64,000 bases of DNA from Brachycybe producta (taxonomy: Eukaryota > Arthropoda > Diplopoda > Playtdesmida > Andrognathidae). Under the pieces are notes generated by a model. It had not been told where the DNA came from, ran no database searches, and saw only the letters and a list, made by a program, of their open reading frames with translations. The stretch covers positions 3,193,058 to 3,257,057 of the forward strand of contig JAUPFP010000026.1 in assembly GCA_036925085.1 (NCBI GenBank), given 5' to 3'. This document shows, piece by piece, positions 43,601-53,548 of the stretch. A program made the position numbers and the translations under genes. Position 1 is the first letter of the stretch, and the number at the start of each line of letters is the position of its first letter.

Positions 43601-46600
43601 ATTTTGCTCCCGTCATTTATGACGGGTTACCCCACTGGTTATATATATAATATCCCAGGTCTGTGTGTGTGTGTGTGGAGTAACAAAAACCATTGAAGCA
43701 CGTCGGAATTTATATAAATTTGAATAAATGAACCGTTTTTTTTCTCAAGGTCAACTATAAGTTGAACTCTTCTTTTGGAAAGTGTAGAAGGGGGGAGAGA
43801 GAGAGAGAGAGAGAAAAGTGGGAGGGAGTGAGGGGAAAAGGTTGGAAAGTGTAGAAGGGGAGAGAGAGAGAAAAGTGGGAGGGGTGACTGAAATTGAAAT
43901 GAAAGGAGTAAAAAAAGGAAAAAACGACGCGCATGCGCACAATTGCCTGTGAATTTTGCTCCCGTCGTTTATGACGGGTTACCCCACTAGTATATATATA
44001 ATATTAAAATACGGTTGGGGGTTACTACAGCTACCAAGGCTCACAAGAGCTACTAGGGGGAGAATACATACACATGCGCGCATGTATGGATGTGTGCGTA
44101 CACATGTAACAATGAAAGAAAGTTGGTTATATGATATATGAAAGCATATATTACAGCAATGGAGGTCTATAGGGTTCCTTGAATCACTTGTTTAAAAGTA
44201 TTTTTTACGTATTTTTACGAGCATTTTAATGGATGTTTTTGTTTACGAGCGCGTACTCAATGGAGTTTTAAATTGGCGATTTTGTCATTCTATCACTCGA
44301 TCAGCATATATTTAAGGTGCACATTGCACTTTGAAAACTTAATATTGGACAACTTTAAATATGAAAAATAAACATATTGCCGCAACTGCATTTTTTAACA
44401 TTGGTAAGTGCGGTTCTATTTTTAAAAAGTATTTCAAAATCGCGAATTTCTAACTCTTATGTTAAACTCCATTGAGTACGCGCTCGTAAGCAAAAACATC
44501 CATTAAAATGCTCGTAAAAATACGTAAAAAGTTTTTAAAAAACCATAATTAAACCACAGTGAAGCCAACAAATTGGCGCACGTGGTGTTTTTTTTTCTGG
44601 TTTTTTGAAAATTATTTTTACGTGTTTTTACGAGTATTAACTCAATCGAGTTTAACATAAGAGTTAGAAATTTGCGATTTTGAAATAGTTTTTAAAAATC
44701 TAACCGCACTTACCAATTTTTTTGTCATTCTATCACTCGATCAGCATATATATTTAAGGTGCACGTTGCATTTTGAAAACTTAATATTGGACAACTTTAA
44801 ATACGAAAAATAAACATATTGCTGCCGCGACTGTGTGTATTTTAAAAATTAACATTTTTTCTTTAACATTGGGTCTATTGTGCTTTGATAAGTTATTGAT
44901 TTTTGCTTTTAATTTCATCTTTTTTCAGGTGATGTTTTTCTTTATAACTGCAAAAAAGGTGTTACCCTGTGTGTCTGCTTGGGATTTTTGGGATGTGGAC
45001 AGAGGTTTCTTAACTACGGTAGGCATATATGTTATTTATGTTAAAACCTATGAGCAATCACAAACGTGTATAGATCATGTTGTTAAATTCTAATTGCTTT
45101 GTTTAACAGCTGATCAGTTAGTTGCATTTAAATGAATTCTGCATTTAAAACATGTTCTACAGAGCCTTGTTAAAAACATAACAAAATACAGTGTGTCCCA
45201 AAAAATGTATATACACAGTTTGGTTGCAAAATAGCTGCCATGTTTGTTTTTGAAAATTTGAAGTGCAAGATATGAAATCATTACGAGTTTTGTTGTGTTT
45301 AAATCATGCATTATGTCTCAAGTGTACAAAATGTCCTCTTATTTTCATTGTGGCATTGAGCTAGTTATGAGAATTTACTGTCATATCATATGACAGTCTT
45401 ATTCCATTTCTGTAAGGAGGCCCCAGGCTTCTTAAGGATGGTCGAGGCAATAGTATTTAATGTGTTTCCCATCATAGAATTGGTTGTTTCCATCTGGGAT
45501 GATTTTTTTTGGGACGATTCTATCAAGGTCGATACCGAGGATTGTAGGTGGGGACTAGCAAAAAAAACCGACTCAGCAAACCACAGAAGCGGAACGGAGT
45601 GCCAAAAAGAAAAGAATTTACAAATGGAGTGTTCAGATGAAAGACGAAGGATGCTTAGGTGTGCATTCCACCACAGCCAACTGTCCCGAAAATAAACCGC
45701 CCCAGATGGAACAGTTAGACACCATATAATTACAAGGTCATGATGAAAACAGGCATACAAAATAAAAGTGACAAATGACGCGTGGCCATTGACCAGGAGC
45801 CCGGCCTGGCCTCCAGGCATACTGCCCAGAACATTGGCCGACTTGGCCATTATATTCATCAGGCAACTCCACTTGGGGGAGGACAGTGACATCATCTGAC
45901 CTCTCACTCATTGATTTCAATGTTGAGAAGTTCTGCTGGTACCAATATAGCTACTATAGCAGCCTAGCAGACAACTATCATTAGTTTTAGTCTGCTCCTA
46001 CAAATACATGAAAAGAGCCAGACTTTGTCGTTACAATAGCCTTTGCAGCATTTTCTTGTGCCCATAGAAAGTTTGTAGCACACTAGCAATCGTTGAGACG
46101 GCTGCTATTGTGACGGATCCTTCCTTGTTGGGTACAGTGCGAGTTTTGCACTCGTGCTGAAGGTGGTTAGTTAGGCCACCTATCTCACCTGAGAACTAGG
46201 CCAATATAATATCTTTATAATGTTCTCACTACCCCTTAAAAGGGATTTCACAGCTTCGAGGATCTTTCGTAATCTGTTTTCCTTCAGGCTTTCGCCTGAT
46301 AAATCGCTCTTAAAAATCGTGCTGACTGCTTTCCTTCTGGTCTACTGAAATTAGTTTGCACCTGGTCGTCGTTCCTTGGAATGATGGCTAGATGAAAAGC
46401 TGAAATCGATGTGATTGTTGCAAACAGCAAAAATATTGAAGATTGCCAAATTAGGCATAAATTCCCGCTTCCAAAGTGCTTCACAAATTACTTCAAAATG
46501 TTAAAAAAAATGAATTTCATATATAAAGGGTCCGGCAGTAGGTATTGACAGTTTTATCGTGTGATTGTCAGCTTAATAATTGAAACACAGAGATTAAAAC

Positions 46601-48661
46601 GGAACATATTTATTCTATACATAATGCAGTTTTCAAATATGCTTATTTTTTAAAAATTATGTTAGACAAATGTCTAACACGGTGCAATACATTTGGGCCG
46701 ATCGCTCTAATTTCGTTGGTTATGATGTTTCTCAACTCCTGTAATGTGTGGGGCCTGTCAACAAACACTTTGGACTTCAGATATCCCCATAAGAAAAAAT
46801 CGCAGCAAGTCAAATCCGGAGATCTTGCCGGCCAATTAACATCACCATTTCGAGATACGAGTCGTCCAGGAAACATTCGTCTTAAAAGTGTCATAAACCT
46901 CGATTATGCTTCCCGTTCGAATGAACACCGTAACACAAAATAATCGTTGCTGCACAGGTCAAGAATTCATGGCTACTGAAACTGCATAACATTAAATTTA
47001 TTGCGCAATATACTGCCCCCCACTCAGTGTCTGTCTTCCCACCACAGTGCTCACAAATGCGTCAGTATCTATTGCCGGACCCTGTATATAAAGGAGAAAA
47101 TAAAACCATTTAAATATATATGTATGAAGACTCTTGACTGTAGAATAATATCAAATAAAAATTTTTCTTTCAAAACAGTCTGTAATCCAGATTCCAAAAA
47201 AGGAAAAAATAGAATCAGGGAGAAGCCATTTTTATTATAACAATAATAAAAATTCATCATCATTTCCTGTACCTTATCCCGCAAGCAGCAGGGTCGGCCT
47301 TGCTGGTTCTAAGTCTCCACTCGTTCCGATTTTGCACCAAGCCCCCAGTGACCCCACATGCCACCATATCCCGTTTTAAGACCTCCTTGTTGTTGATGCT
47401 GGACTCGCTTCTTTAGCCCCACCCGTCCACTGTGGGGTAGCCCTTGCCAATTTGTCACAGCCACCGGGCGTTGCAGCTGCGCGTCGCTTATGGCGGGGGA
47501 CGCCCTAGCCATATTCGGAAAACTATTTCGAACCAACATCATATGTTTTGGCAAATCTTTACAACCGGCTGCCAACCTGACATCGACCCTCCACTTTTGC
47601 ACCCGGGCTGGGGGACCGGCAATGGCGTGGTTTGGTTTTGGTCTGCCCTGAGTATTTTATGCCCTCAGTACCCTCCATATCTGGCGGGCATTCCCCTATC
47701 CGCCACCTGGGGAGGCACTCGATAGGGGACCAACTACCCCCACGGGAATAATAAAAATTAAAAATTAAAAATTGCAATGGCTGACGTTTCGAATACAATT
47801 GTATTCATCTTCAGAGTCTAAACAAAGAGATAAATAGGCAAACAACAAACAGATTTATACAACATCCAGAAAAAGAAAAGAAAAAATAACAATAACCATA
47901 CCGTGAATTTGATTTGAAGTAGTTTCATTTAGGCAGACACTAATATACAGTATATCAATATCAATGGAAATTGTAAATGCATATTATGAAATTGGATAAA
48001 AATAAAAATCTTCTTAAAAAAAAAACGCTGCTCCTTATATACCCATAATAACAATACACCTATCAAAGGATGGGTCCATCTGTCTCAAAATCGTGACGTC
48101 ATTGTTTTCACACCTAAAGTGTGACAACTTTAGATTAAAAATAGGGTACATGAAATCATCTTGAGTATGAATTGATACATCAGTGAAATTGGGTCCAACG
48201 GCACAACCGGTACCGGGTGACAGAAAAGCTACACATTTAGAGGGCTAAAAGAAAGCGAAAATAATGCTAAAGCGGCAAAAAAAAAAACGCTCTGAAAGCA
48301 TGGGACGTCTCAATCTTAACGACACACTGCCGCGCAATCACAAAACCACCTGTCGGTAGTTACCTGTGTCGCTTGTGCTGCTACCAAAACGGTGAAAACA
48401 GAACATGATTACTAAACATTATTAAGTAGCACTATTAGTTTTTTAACTTACTTACTGAATATCTATCCCTCGTATTTTGATTCTCATTGTTTTGTATATT
48501 TTTTTTAATTTAATCAGGTATGTGGAATTCTACTGACTTACGTTATAACTGCACTTCAATTTGCAGAGGATATGAATCTATCATTAGAAACTGACAACTA
48601 TAATTACACAAACTTTAATATTACTCCAACAACATTTGTTTTAAACTCATCATTCACTTAA
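36620..48661 (+). CDS. Gustatory receptor family chemoreceptor (four exons, complete)
   Basis: Joined exons: 36620-37681, 39874-39936, 44929-45018 and 48518-48661 (1359 nt, 452 residues plus TAA); all junctions are phase 0. Seven hydrophobic segments lie at about residues 92-116, 130-152, 187-211, 215-239, 293-316, 329-349 and 401-421. The C-terminus reads AWDFWDVDRGFLTT then GILLTYVITALQF. This contains the arthropod Gr signature TY-x5-QF (residues 412-420), preceded by the usual (G/A)FFxxDRxLL-like block. N-terminal FGRLLRFAGLLPIV resembles the Gr N-terminal region. The first Met (ACGATGG) heads an otherwise unbroken 354-codon exon. Arthropod Grs are membrane ligand-gated cation channels for contact chemicals; the ligand here is unknown. 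The large first exon with short C-terminal exons, all phase 0, is the common Gr layout. Confidence 0.92.
37726..37775. mobile_element. Tigger/pogo-like terminus
   Basis: CAGTGGACTCTTCGAACTTC preceded by TA resembles the CAGTrG-type pogo/Tigger end. It borders the 16-bp array, and CCATTCCAG is echoed by CGTTCCAG at 38451. The right terminus is not clear. Confidence 0.5.
37783..38405. repeat. 16-bp minisatellite in gustatory receptor intron 1
   Basis: About 38 units of TTGTTCGACTTTCGAG, with two main variants (CGAG and GAAG endings). It starts about 100 bp after the exon 1 donor. Peptide-like frames over it are artefacts of three-unit (48-bp) periodicity. Confidence 0.95.
38480..38529. repeat. 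Perfect 50-bp palindrome
   Basis: ATGAGACATTTTAAGGAGGC and its exact inverse meet at a central ATTATAAT. Confidence 0.9.
39547..39577. repeat. Short perfect hairpin
   Basis: AGCATAGCCACCTA, loop TAC, TAGGTGGCTATGCT. Confidence 0.85.
39874..39936 (+). CDS. Gustatory receptor exon 2
   Basis: It has 21 codons (KLSNIIYNIKSSQ...CNEE). The acceptor tttttcag is good. The donor GAG|gttatt is weak, and a slightly later donor in the same phase (39945) cannot be excluded. It ends just before the conserved EV pair formed with exon 3. Confidence 0.75.
40011..40766. mobile_element. Foldback element with 21-bp repeat arms
   Basis: Inverted termini CGGAGCCCTGCAGAGGACTT are flanked by TA on both sides. The left arm (40060-40165) has about five degenerate units reading AATCTCGACATGCCGCC. 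The right arm (40268-40700) has about 20 nearly identical inverted units. It lies in gustatory receptor intron 2. Confidence 0.8.
40268..40700. repeat. 21-bp minisatellite, about 20 units
   Basis: The unit is GACATGTCGAGATTGAGAGGC with the palindrome CGACATGTCG in each copy. Variation is confined mostly to the last few units (GGGGC, AAGGGC). All six frames can be open because 21 is a multiple of three; this is not a gene. Confidence 0.95.
41099..41185. mobile_element. piggyBac-like MITE fragment
   Basis: AGACTACATCTCAAAATTAT through GAGCCCATAGACCCAATAT matches the 12198 family end and then stops abruptly at the next element. Confidence 0.6.
41186..41640 (-). mobile_element. CCTCCATTGC-family element, minus copy
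   Basis: It starts with hairpin CCATTGCTCTTTAGAGCAATGG and is an inverted copy of 42600-43135 (for example GCAGTAATTTTTATTTGATT). A Helitron-like end interrupts it at 41646. Confidence 0.6.
41646..42220. mobile_element. Helitron-like segments
   Basis: The left border CTAGTGGGGTAACCCGTCAT is a minus-strand 3' end. A plus-strand 5' end (TCCCAGATCTGTG) is at 41872, followed by a purine-rich tract. This looks like two truncated copies head to head. Confidence 0.5.
42241..43135 (+). mobile_element. CCTCCATTGC-family element carrying a 30-bp array
   Basis: The left end GACCTCCATTGCTTT is mirrored by the right end AGAGCAATGGAGGTC with a terminal hairpin. The interior has a 30-bp minisatellite (42301-42490) then a conserved body (TCGAATGCTACAACTGGAAA, AATAACCCCTGGGTAAAA). 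It is shared with 53.5-55.09 kb. No coding capacity. Class uncertain. Confidence 0.65.
42301..42490. repeat. 30-bp minisatellite, about 6 units
   Basis: Units of GTGCGCATGTGTACGCACAT plus GTACACACxT. Same unit type as the 53.5-kb array. Confidence 0.9.
43222..43638 (+). mobile_element. Helitron-like element
   Basis: It begins near CCAGGTCTGTG and ends with hairpin 43609-43626 and CTGG (CTRR) at 43638. It abuts another 3' end at 43221 (hairpin TCCTGTCATTTATGATGGG). Confidence 0.6.
43653..43990 (+). mobile_element. Helitron-like element, complete copy
   Basis: It begins TCCCAGGTCTGTGTGTG, has a GGGGGAGAGAGAG purine tract, and ends with hairpin CCCGTCGTTTATGACGGG then CTAG before T. It is the best-preserved copy here (338 bp). 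Confidence 0.7.
44085..44175 (-). mobile_element. CCTCCATTGC-family left-end fragment
   Basis: Inverted copy of 42228-42310 (ATATGAAAGCATATATTAC, GCAATGGAGGTCTATAGGG). Confidence 0.6.
44185..44876. mobile_element. piggyBac-like MITE, partial and rearranged
   Basis: It contains the family arms in both orientations (GATCAGCATATATTTAAGGT twice) but lacks TTAA ends. The insertion ends about 50 bp before receptor exon 3. Confidence 0.6.
44929..45018 (+). CDS. Gustatory receptor exon 3
   Basis: It has 30 codons, acceptor tttttcag and donor gtaggc. It encodes VMFFFITAKK and AWDFWDVDRGFLTT, which correspond to the conserved block immediately before membrane segment 7 in Grs. Confidence 0.9.
46118..46500. 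mobile_element. LTR-like repeat, second copy (partial)
   Basis: It matches 31487-31790 in order (GAAGGTGGTTAGTTAGGCCAC, TTTGCACCTGG). It is truncated. Confidence 0.4.
46526..47084 (-). mobile_element. Mariner-like deletion derivative
   Basis: Inverted ends AGGGTCCGGCAGTAGGTAT and AGGGTCCGGCAATAGATAC are flanked by TATA-type TA targets. The interior keeps only the C-terminal part of the transposase. Confidence 0.72.
46643..46894 (-). pseudogene. Mariner-like transposase C-terminal fragment
   Basis: 83 codons with NWPARSPDLTCCDFFLWGYL and PHTLQELRNIITNEI. This is the WPxRSPDLxxxDFFLWGYLK block that carries the third catalytic Asp in mariner-type transposases. The N-terminal DNA-binding domain and first two catalytic residues are absent, so it cannot be active. 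Confidence 0.8.
47260..48060 (-). mobile_element. Probable Penelope-like retroelement remnant
   Basis: It is GC-richer than its surroundings. At 47771-47822 the minus strand reads CTGAAGATGAATACAATTG then TATTCGAAACGTC, the terminal motif common in Penelope-like elements. No reverse-transcriptase segment was recognised, so the assignment rests on this motif. Confidence 0.4.
48518..48661 (+). CDS. Gustatory receptor exon 4 with TY-x5-QF motif
   Basis: It has 47 codons plus TAA, acceptor taatcag. VCGILLTYVITALQF completes membrane segment 7. It is followed by an unusually long Asn/Thr-rich tail of about 32 residues with several N-x-T/S sites (NYT, NIT, NSS). Most Grs end soon after QF. No poly(A) signal was confidently placed. 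Confidence 0.92.
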   Translation, partial: VCGILLTYVITALQFAEDMNLSLETDNYNYTNFNITPTTFVLNSSFT

Positions 48662-49042
48662 GTGTGCTTTAATGGATGCCATATTTGTGGTCTTTCTTTC
48701 CAAATGTATAATTTAGACTATGGAAGACTCTCCCAGCACATAGTTCTGTTTTTAAGACGAGTTCAATTTGACGATGATGTCTCGAAGCCTCGTCTCAGTG
48801 ACAACCATTTGTGATTAGGAATTGTCCCCCCCCCCCTTTCTTGCCACATGGCTCTCGACTCTCGAGCTGCTTGCAGGTGTACTTGATTGAATTGAATTAA
48901 CAGCGCACTGAGTACATGCTTATGGTGGCCAATTAGTTTGCCGTTTTTTTTACTATAAGTGAACACACACACACAAAACTACATTCCACAATTCTAGTTA
49001 TTAGCCGACATTGCAGACCATTAGCTAACAATTAGTCTTTAT

Positions 49043-49450
49043 TAAGGATGGGACGTTCAAATCCCGCAAATCTTGAAAAATATTCGAGATTCGAAGACGC
49101 GAAACGTTTTCCGTCTATCGAATCTTTCAAATCCTAACCTTTAAAAAAACTGTTAAAAACTTTGGTAAAATTAGTTTTAACTCCATTGACGTCCAATAGA
49201 AGCGTTAACTAATCAAAAAAAAAAACCGGCGAATATTGCAATTACGGTGGTACCCGGATCACCCTGACTTGAGTGCCATACTTGTTTTTTTATTAAACAT
49301 TAATAATTTAATATTTCGTTTATTTGTATCTTCTTAATGAATAATATAGGATTTTTATATGAAAGATTCGGGAGATTCAAGGGATTCGAGAATCTTTTAG
49401 GATTCGGATTGAGATTCGAGAAAATTTAGGATTCGATCGTCCCACTTCTA
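49043..49450. mobile_element. GAATCC-family hAT-like MITE
   Basis: Minus orientation relative to 9051. The TSD is GTCTTTAT (49035-49042) versus GTATTTAT (49451-49458), 7 of 8 identical. Confidence 0.75.
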
Positions 49451-49483
49451 GTATTTATAAATGTGGCCTAAGTAAAGCTAAAT

Positions 49484-49784
49484 AAATGTGACGATAGTTC
49501 TATCGTGAGAGTAGCTGTCATGAAAGTTGCGATAGTTCACTCTCATGATAGCAACTGTCTACACATCTTGAAGTATAGTTCCCTACAAAGGTGGATATTT
49601 CCCTACAAGCGATCACACAACAACTATTACTATCGCGACAATACTATCAACTATCTAATCAAACGAGATATTTGTGATAGTGCTATCGCGACAGTGCGAT
49701 AGTGACTATCATGTGGTTTTCACAAAGATAGTTCTCGCGATCGCTGCTGTCATGACAGCAACTATCGTGAAAACTGGGCTTAAA
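49484..49784. mobile_element. CTATCG inverted-repeat MITE
   Basis: It contains GATAGTTCTATCGTGAGAG and TGCTGTCATGACAGCAACTATC, and ends GTGAAAACTGGGCTT. Same family as 11029-11388. Confidence 0.65.
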
Positions 49785-52700
49785 TGTGGGTCTTAGGTGA
49801 TACATGCTTAGTTCATACAAAGATGTAGGCCTTACATAATTGCAATGCAATTAAGATGGCTGTATACATGCAGCACCTATGCAGAATGCAGTCACCAAAG
49901 TATCATTCTAATTCGGTTGGTGCACTTTAACAATACTCAACATTGCACGTGCACAATGGAGAGAGAAAGCGACCCTGCGTTAGGTTGTTCTCTTATTTAA
50001 ATGGAAAGACCAACGATCAGAGGCTCAGAGCCGCCGCGTGTGGTTGTGCACCGCACAACCTCACCTGATGAAATTTGGCGTTAAGTTAAAAAAAATTCCT
50101 ACAAAAAAAATTGTGCCCTACAATAACGTGTTTAGCTAATGGAAATGAGTGCTATATTGCATGACTTTTCCTTCTTCGTTTTTTTTTTCTAAAGGATGCT
50201 TCTTTTACTCACTACTAGAATGTTAGTATGGGGCGCCTTGGAGGGGCGATTCGGGTCATTTATTATTTTTATGTGCCCAAAAAATTATATATATACTGTA
50301 TATGAACATTTTATATGACCTGATTGGCGCCCCAGGGATTGGAAAAGCACAAGGATTCAAGAATTTTTAAAATTCGAAAAAATGGATCCAAAAGCCAAGG
50401 TTTTTGGCTTTCTTTCAAAAAACGGCCAAAAGTCGAAAAATAATTAAATGCTCTAAAGGCTCGACAAATGTCTCAGGAGCAACTCAACTGGCCTCAGGAG
50501 TCCCAAAAAGCTTGGAAAAGTACAAGGATTCAACATTTTTTAAGTTTCTAAAAAATGGGTGAAAATCCAAGTCTTTGGCTTTTTTGAAAAAATGGCCAAA
50601 AGTCGAAAAATAATTCATTGCTCTAAAGGCTCGAAAAATGCCTCAGGAGCACTCAGCTGGTCTCAGAAATTCCAAAAAGCTTGGAAAAGCACAAATATTC
50701 AAGAATATTTTTTTTAAATTCGAAAATATGGTTCAAAATAACTAAAATAACCTGTAAAAATAACACGCAAAATTGTACAATATAAGCAATTATCTTAACA
50801 CTAAATGGAAGAAAATAATAATTATTTATCAAAAAAAAATTAACAAATGGCATTGTTTTTTTTTTGGTGTCAAAACTAATTGGTAGTAAAAAAGAAAAAA
50901 AACTATAATGCATTATGTGTGCAGTCTTTCGATTTTATGAGAACTTGAAAGTTGAACAGGTGTAATTTTTTTATGGATGCCTCGCCTACCACAACTCCCA
51001 CCTCCTCCCTTTGGCCTACACCAATCCCACATCCACCCATCTATATGCTAAGTATAAAGCGTAACTTCCTATCTCTTTGTTTGAGAATAACACCTGATGT
51101 GTACAGTATATAGTTGACCAATATGTTTCCCCAAAAAAAATAAAAAAAAAGCTGAACAGGCTTGGCCCTTATACCCTTCTAAGAGACCTTAACGTTTGGG
51201 AGTAGGCCTGCAGTGCTCCATAGACCCTTGTATAGGCTAGGCCCAGACATAGGGCGGCAACAAACAATAACAAACAAAAAAAAAAGTTCTACCTTGTCTG
51301 GCAATTGTGAGTGTAAATCATGAGCATGCTCACAAAGGCGCACCCCTGTTTAGCTTAGCTCACCTGCTGCATGCATTTGAATGATCACTGTATATACATT
51401 ATAATATGATTGTGTGATGTGGGGTGGAAAAAAGGGGAGAATGGGTGGTGAGGAAACAACAAAAAAGGGGAGTTGTCTGTGATTGCCACGCGCCAGACGT
51501 ACGCTCAGTTCGGATGGATGATGACAGCAGCTGCTGCTGTTGCTCCTTCCATCAGTGTAGACGAGGCATGAATGCGCACGCGCGCTAACCTTTAACTAAA
51601 AGCGTGTTTTTTTTTTCTACCTTTGGGGTGGGGGGGGGGATTTTTTTTTTATCTCATGCCACCTGAAATGCAGAGTGAATGCTCACCTGCCGGACGTCAC
51701 TTATCTTCACTTATTATAACTGATGCAGAAAGTGACTTCAGGGTGTATAAACCTATATATGCCTTAAAATAACTAATATAGTGAATATGGTTATAAACTG
51801 GGGGGCCCCTCCAGGGCCTCCACCTTCTCAAAAGTCTTACAATCAGAAACTTATTTAAATTGTTTAATTGATTTTTATAACATTTTAGGTTCTTTATTTA
51901 AATTTTGTTTTTTGACAAACCACTATAATAAAGCCCGTTATTCACCATCAATTATGTCTTCAATAAATGTATAAATTATTTTATAAATGTGACATTGCAC
52001 GCGTATAACGACGTGAATGTTAAATTATTTGTTCAAAGTTGCATTAATTTAGAAGATGTTCTATTTTACTTAAATGATCACCTATCTATTTCACCTATCA
52101 CTTGAGCGCTTTCTCAGGATCAGCGTCGTTCTTATGTAATTTACAAAGCTAGATACGATGCGCTCTGCAACCTATTTAGCACACCTCTCCCCCAATTCTC
52201 TTGTCTAGAAGGTCACAAGGTCACCAGATATACGATAAACTGTCACTCTACGCACTGTTCTGCGTACATTTTGTAGGTAAAAAATGTTCAAATAATTTTA
52301 CAAGTGTAATAACTGCCGATTGATATTTGTAAATTAATTTATACATTTTATGTACCAAATCATTCACAAAATCATTTATCAATTAACTGACACAAAGATG
52401 ACCAGCAATTAGAAATCGGGACAAACAGAAGTTGGTTCCGCCCTTTTTTATGACGACCAGCAACTTCTAATTGGTTGGTTATGTAGTCTGACGTCACATA
52501 TGCTCCGCCCTTTTCAACGTCGAACCACACAACAAACCAATTAGAAGTTGCCGGTCATCATAACAAGGGCGTAGCCAACTGAAGTTGTCCCCGATTTCTA
52601 ACTGCCTGTCAAAGATGCAAGTAAAAATTGTAGGTGGTGTATAACCGGTCTTAACAATCGCATACTAATTAATAATATAGGCTATTACTATTATAGCCAA

Positions 52701-53265
52701 AGGAAATAGTTTATAGTTTGCAGCCTGGTTTTGATAAAAAACAAAATAAGCTGATTGAGAGAATTCAAGTTCAAAACCAAACAGGTGCTGATCTAAACAA
52801 CAACAACAACAACAACAACTATAACTTGAAGTAATACAAATATATGCAAGAAGAAAAAAAAAAGGATCAATCCTGATTGGACTGAACAAATAATCAAAAC
52901 AACTAGAAAATTCTTAGAAATGAAATAATTCTTAATTTAAAGACGAGGTCGCACTGTACTCGACAAGTTGTTATAAAATGCAGTAGAATGTCATACAAAA
53001 CACCCCTTGCAACACAATGCCATATATGTTGTTGCTAATTGTTTAATTAATTTTTTTAAAACTTTTATTAAAAAAAAATGGTGACGCAGATATATAGTTG
53101 TCAATTTAACTTTTAAGAATAAAAGCCGAAAACTACTTTTTCTATTGTTGCGGAAGGGAGAGCGGACGTGTTAAGGGCGTAGCTAGGGAAACGCAAGACC
53201 CGCAATTGCGGAGGGGGGCGGCGCAGGAGGATTGGGGGCGCAAAAAACGAAATGAAAGTCGATGT
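49785..53265. other. Intergenic, no gene seen
   Basis: AT-rich. It contains a 170-bp tandem duplication (50341-50700), a small repeat with CCAATTAGAAGTTG in both orientations (52385-52612), and ACA trinucleotide runs (52798). Short open frames have no family features. Confidence 0.5.
50341..50700. repeat. Tandem duplication of about 170 bp, 2.1 copies
   Basis: GGAAAAG(C/T)ACAAGGATTCAA starts at 50341, 50514 and 50683. CGGCCAAAAGTCGAAAAATA and CTCTAAAGGCTCGA repeat with the same spacing. The copies differ by about 10%. Confidence 0.85.
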
Positions 53266-53342
53266 ATTTTCAAAAGTAATTGAATAAATTAAGCAAGTGA
53301 TTCCGAATCACTTGCGTAATTTATTCAGTTAATTTCGAAAAT
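53266..53342. repeat. Near-perfect inverted repeat
   Basis: TTTTCAAAAGTAATTGAATA and an inverted counterpart flank GCAAGTGATTCCGAATCACT. Confidence 0.8.
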
Positions 53343-53548
53343 GGACTCCAGGTTCTGATCCCATGATGACGGGATCAACGTCAGATTTGGACTGACAGTT
53401 CAGATCCCGTGAATGGGCCACCTTAACACTTCTCCAAATGCACCAATGTGTTCAGGCATGTACTGCATGCTACAAAATCCTAGGTTGGCAATATGTGGCA
53501 TAGATGCTTCACTCACACCACCCAAAATTATTTTTTCTAGCAGCGAGC

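Noticed and set aside
45386-45907. 173-codon minus-strand open frame
   Set aside because: The plus strand over the same bases is open too (45390-45695), no family was recognised, and the frame lies in receptor intron 3 among repeats. It could be a decayed element, so I do not call a gene.
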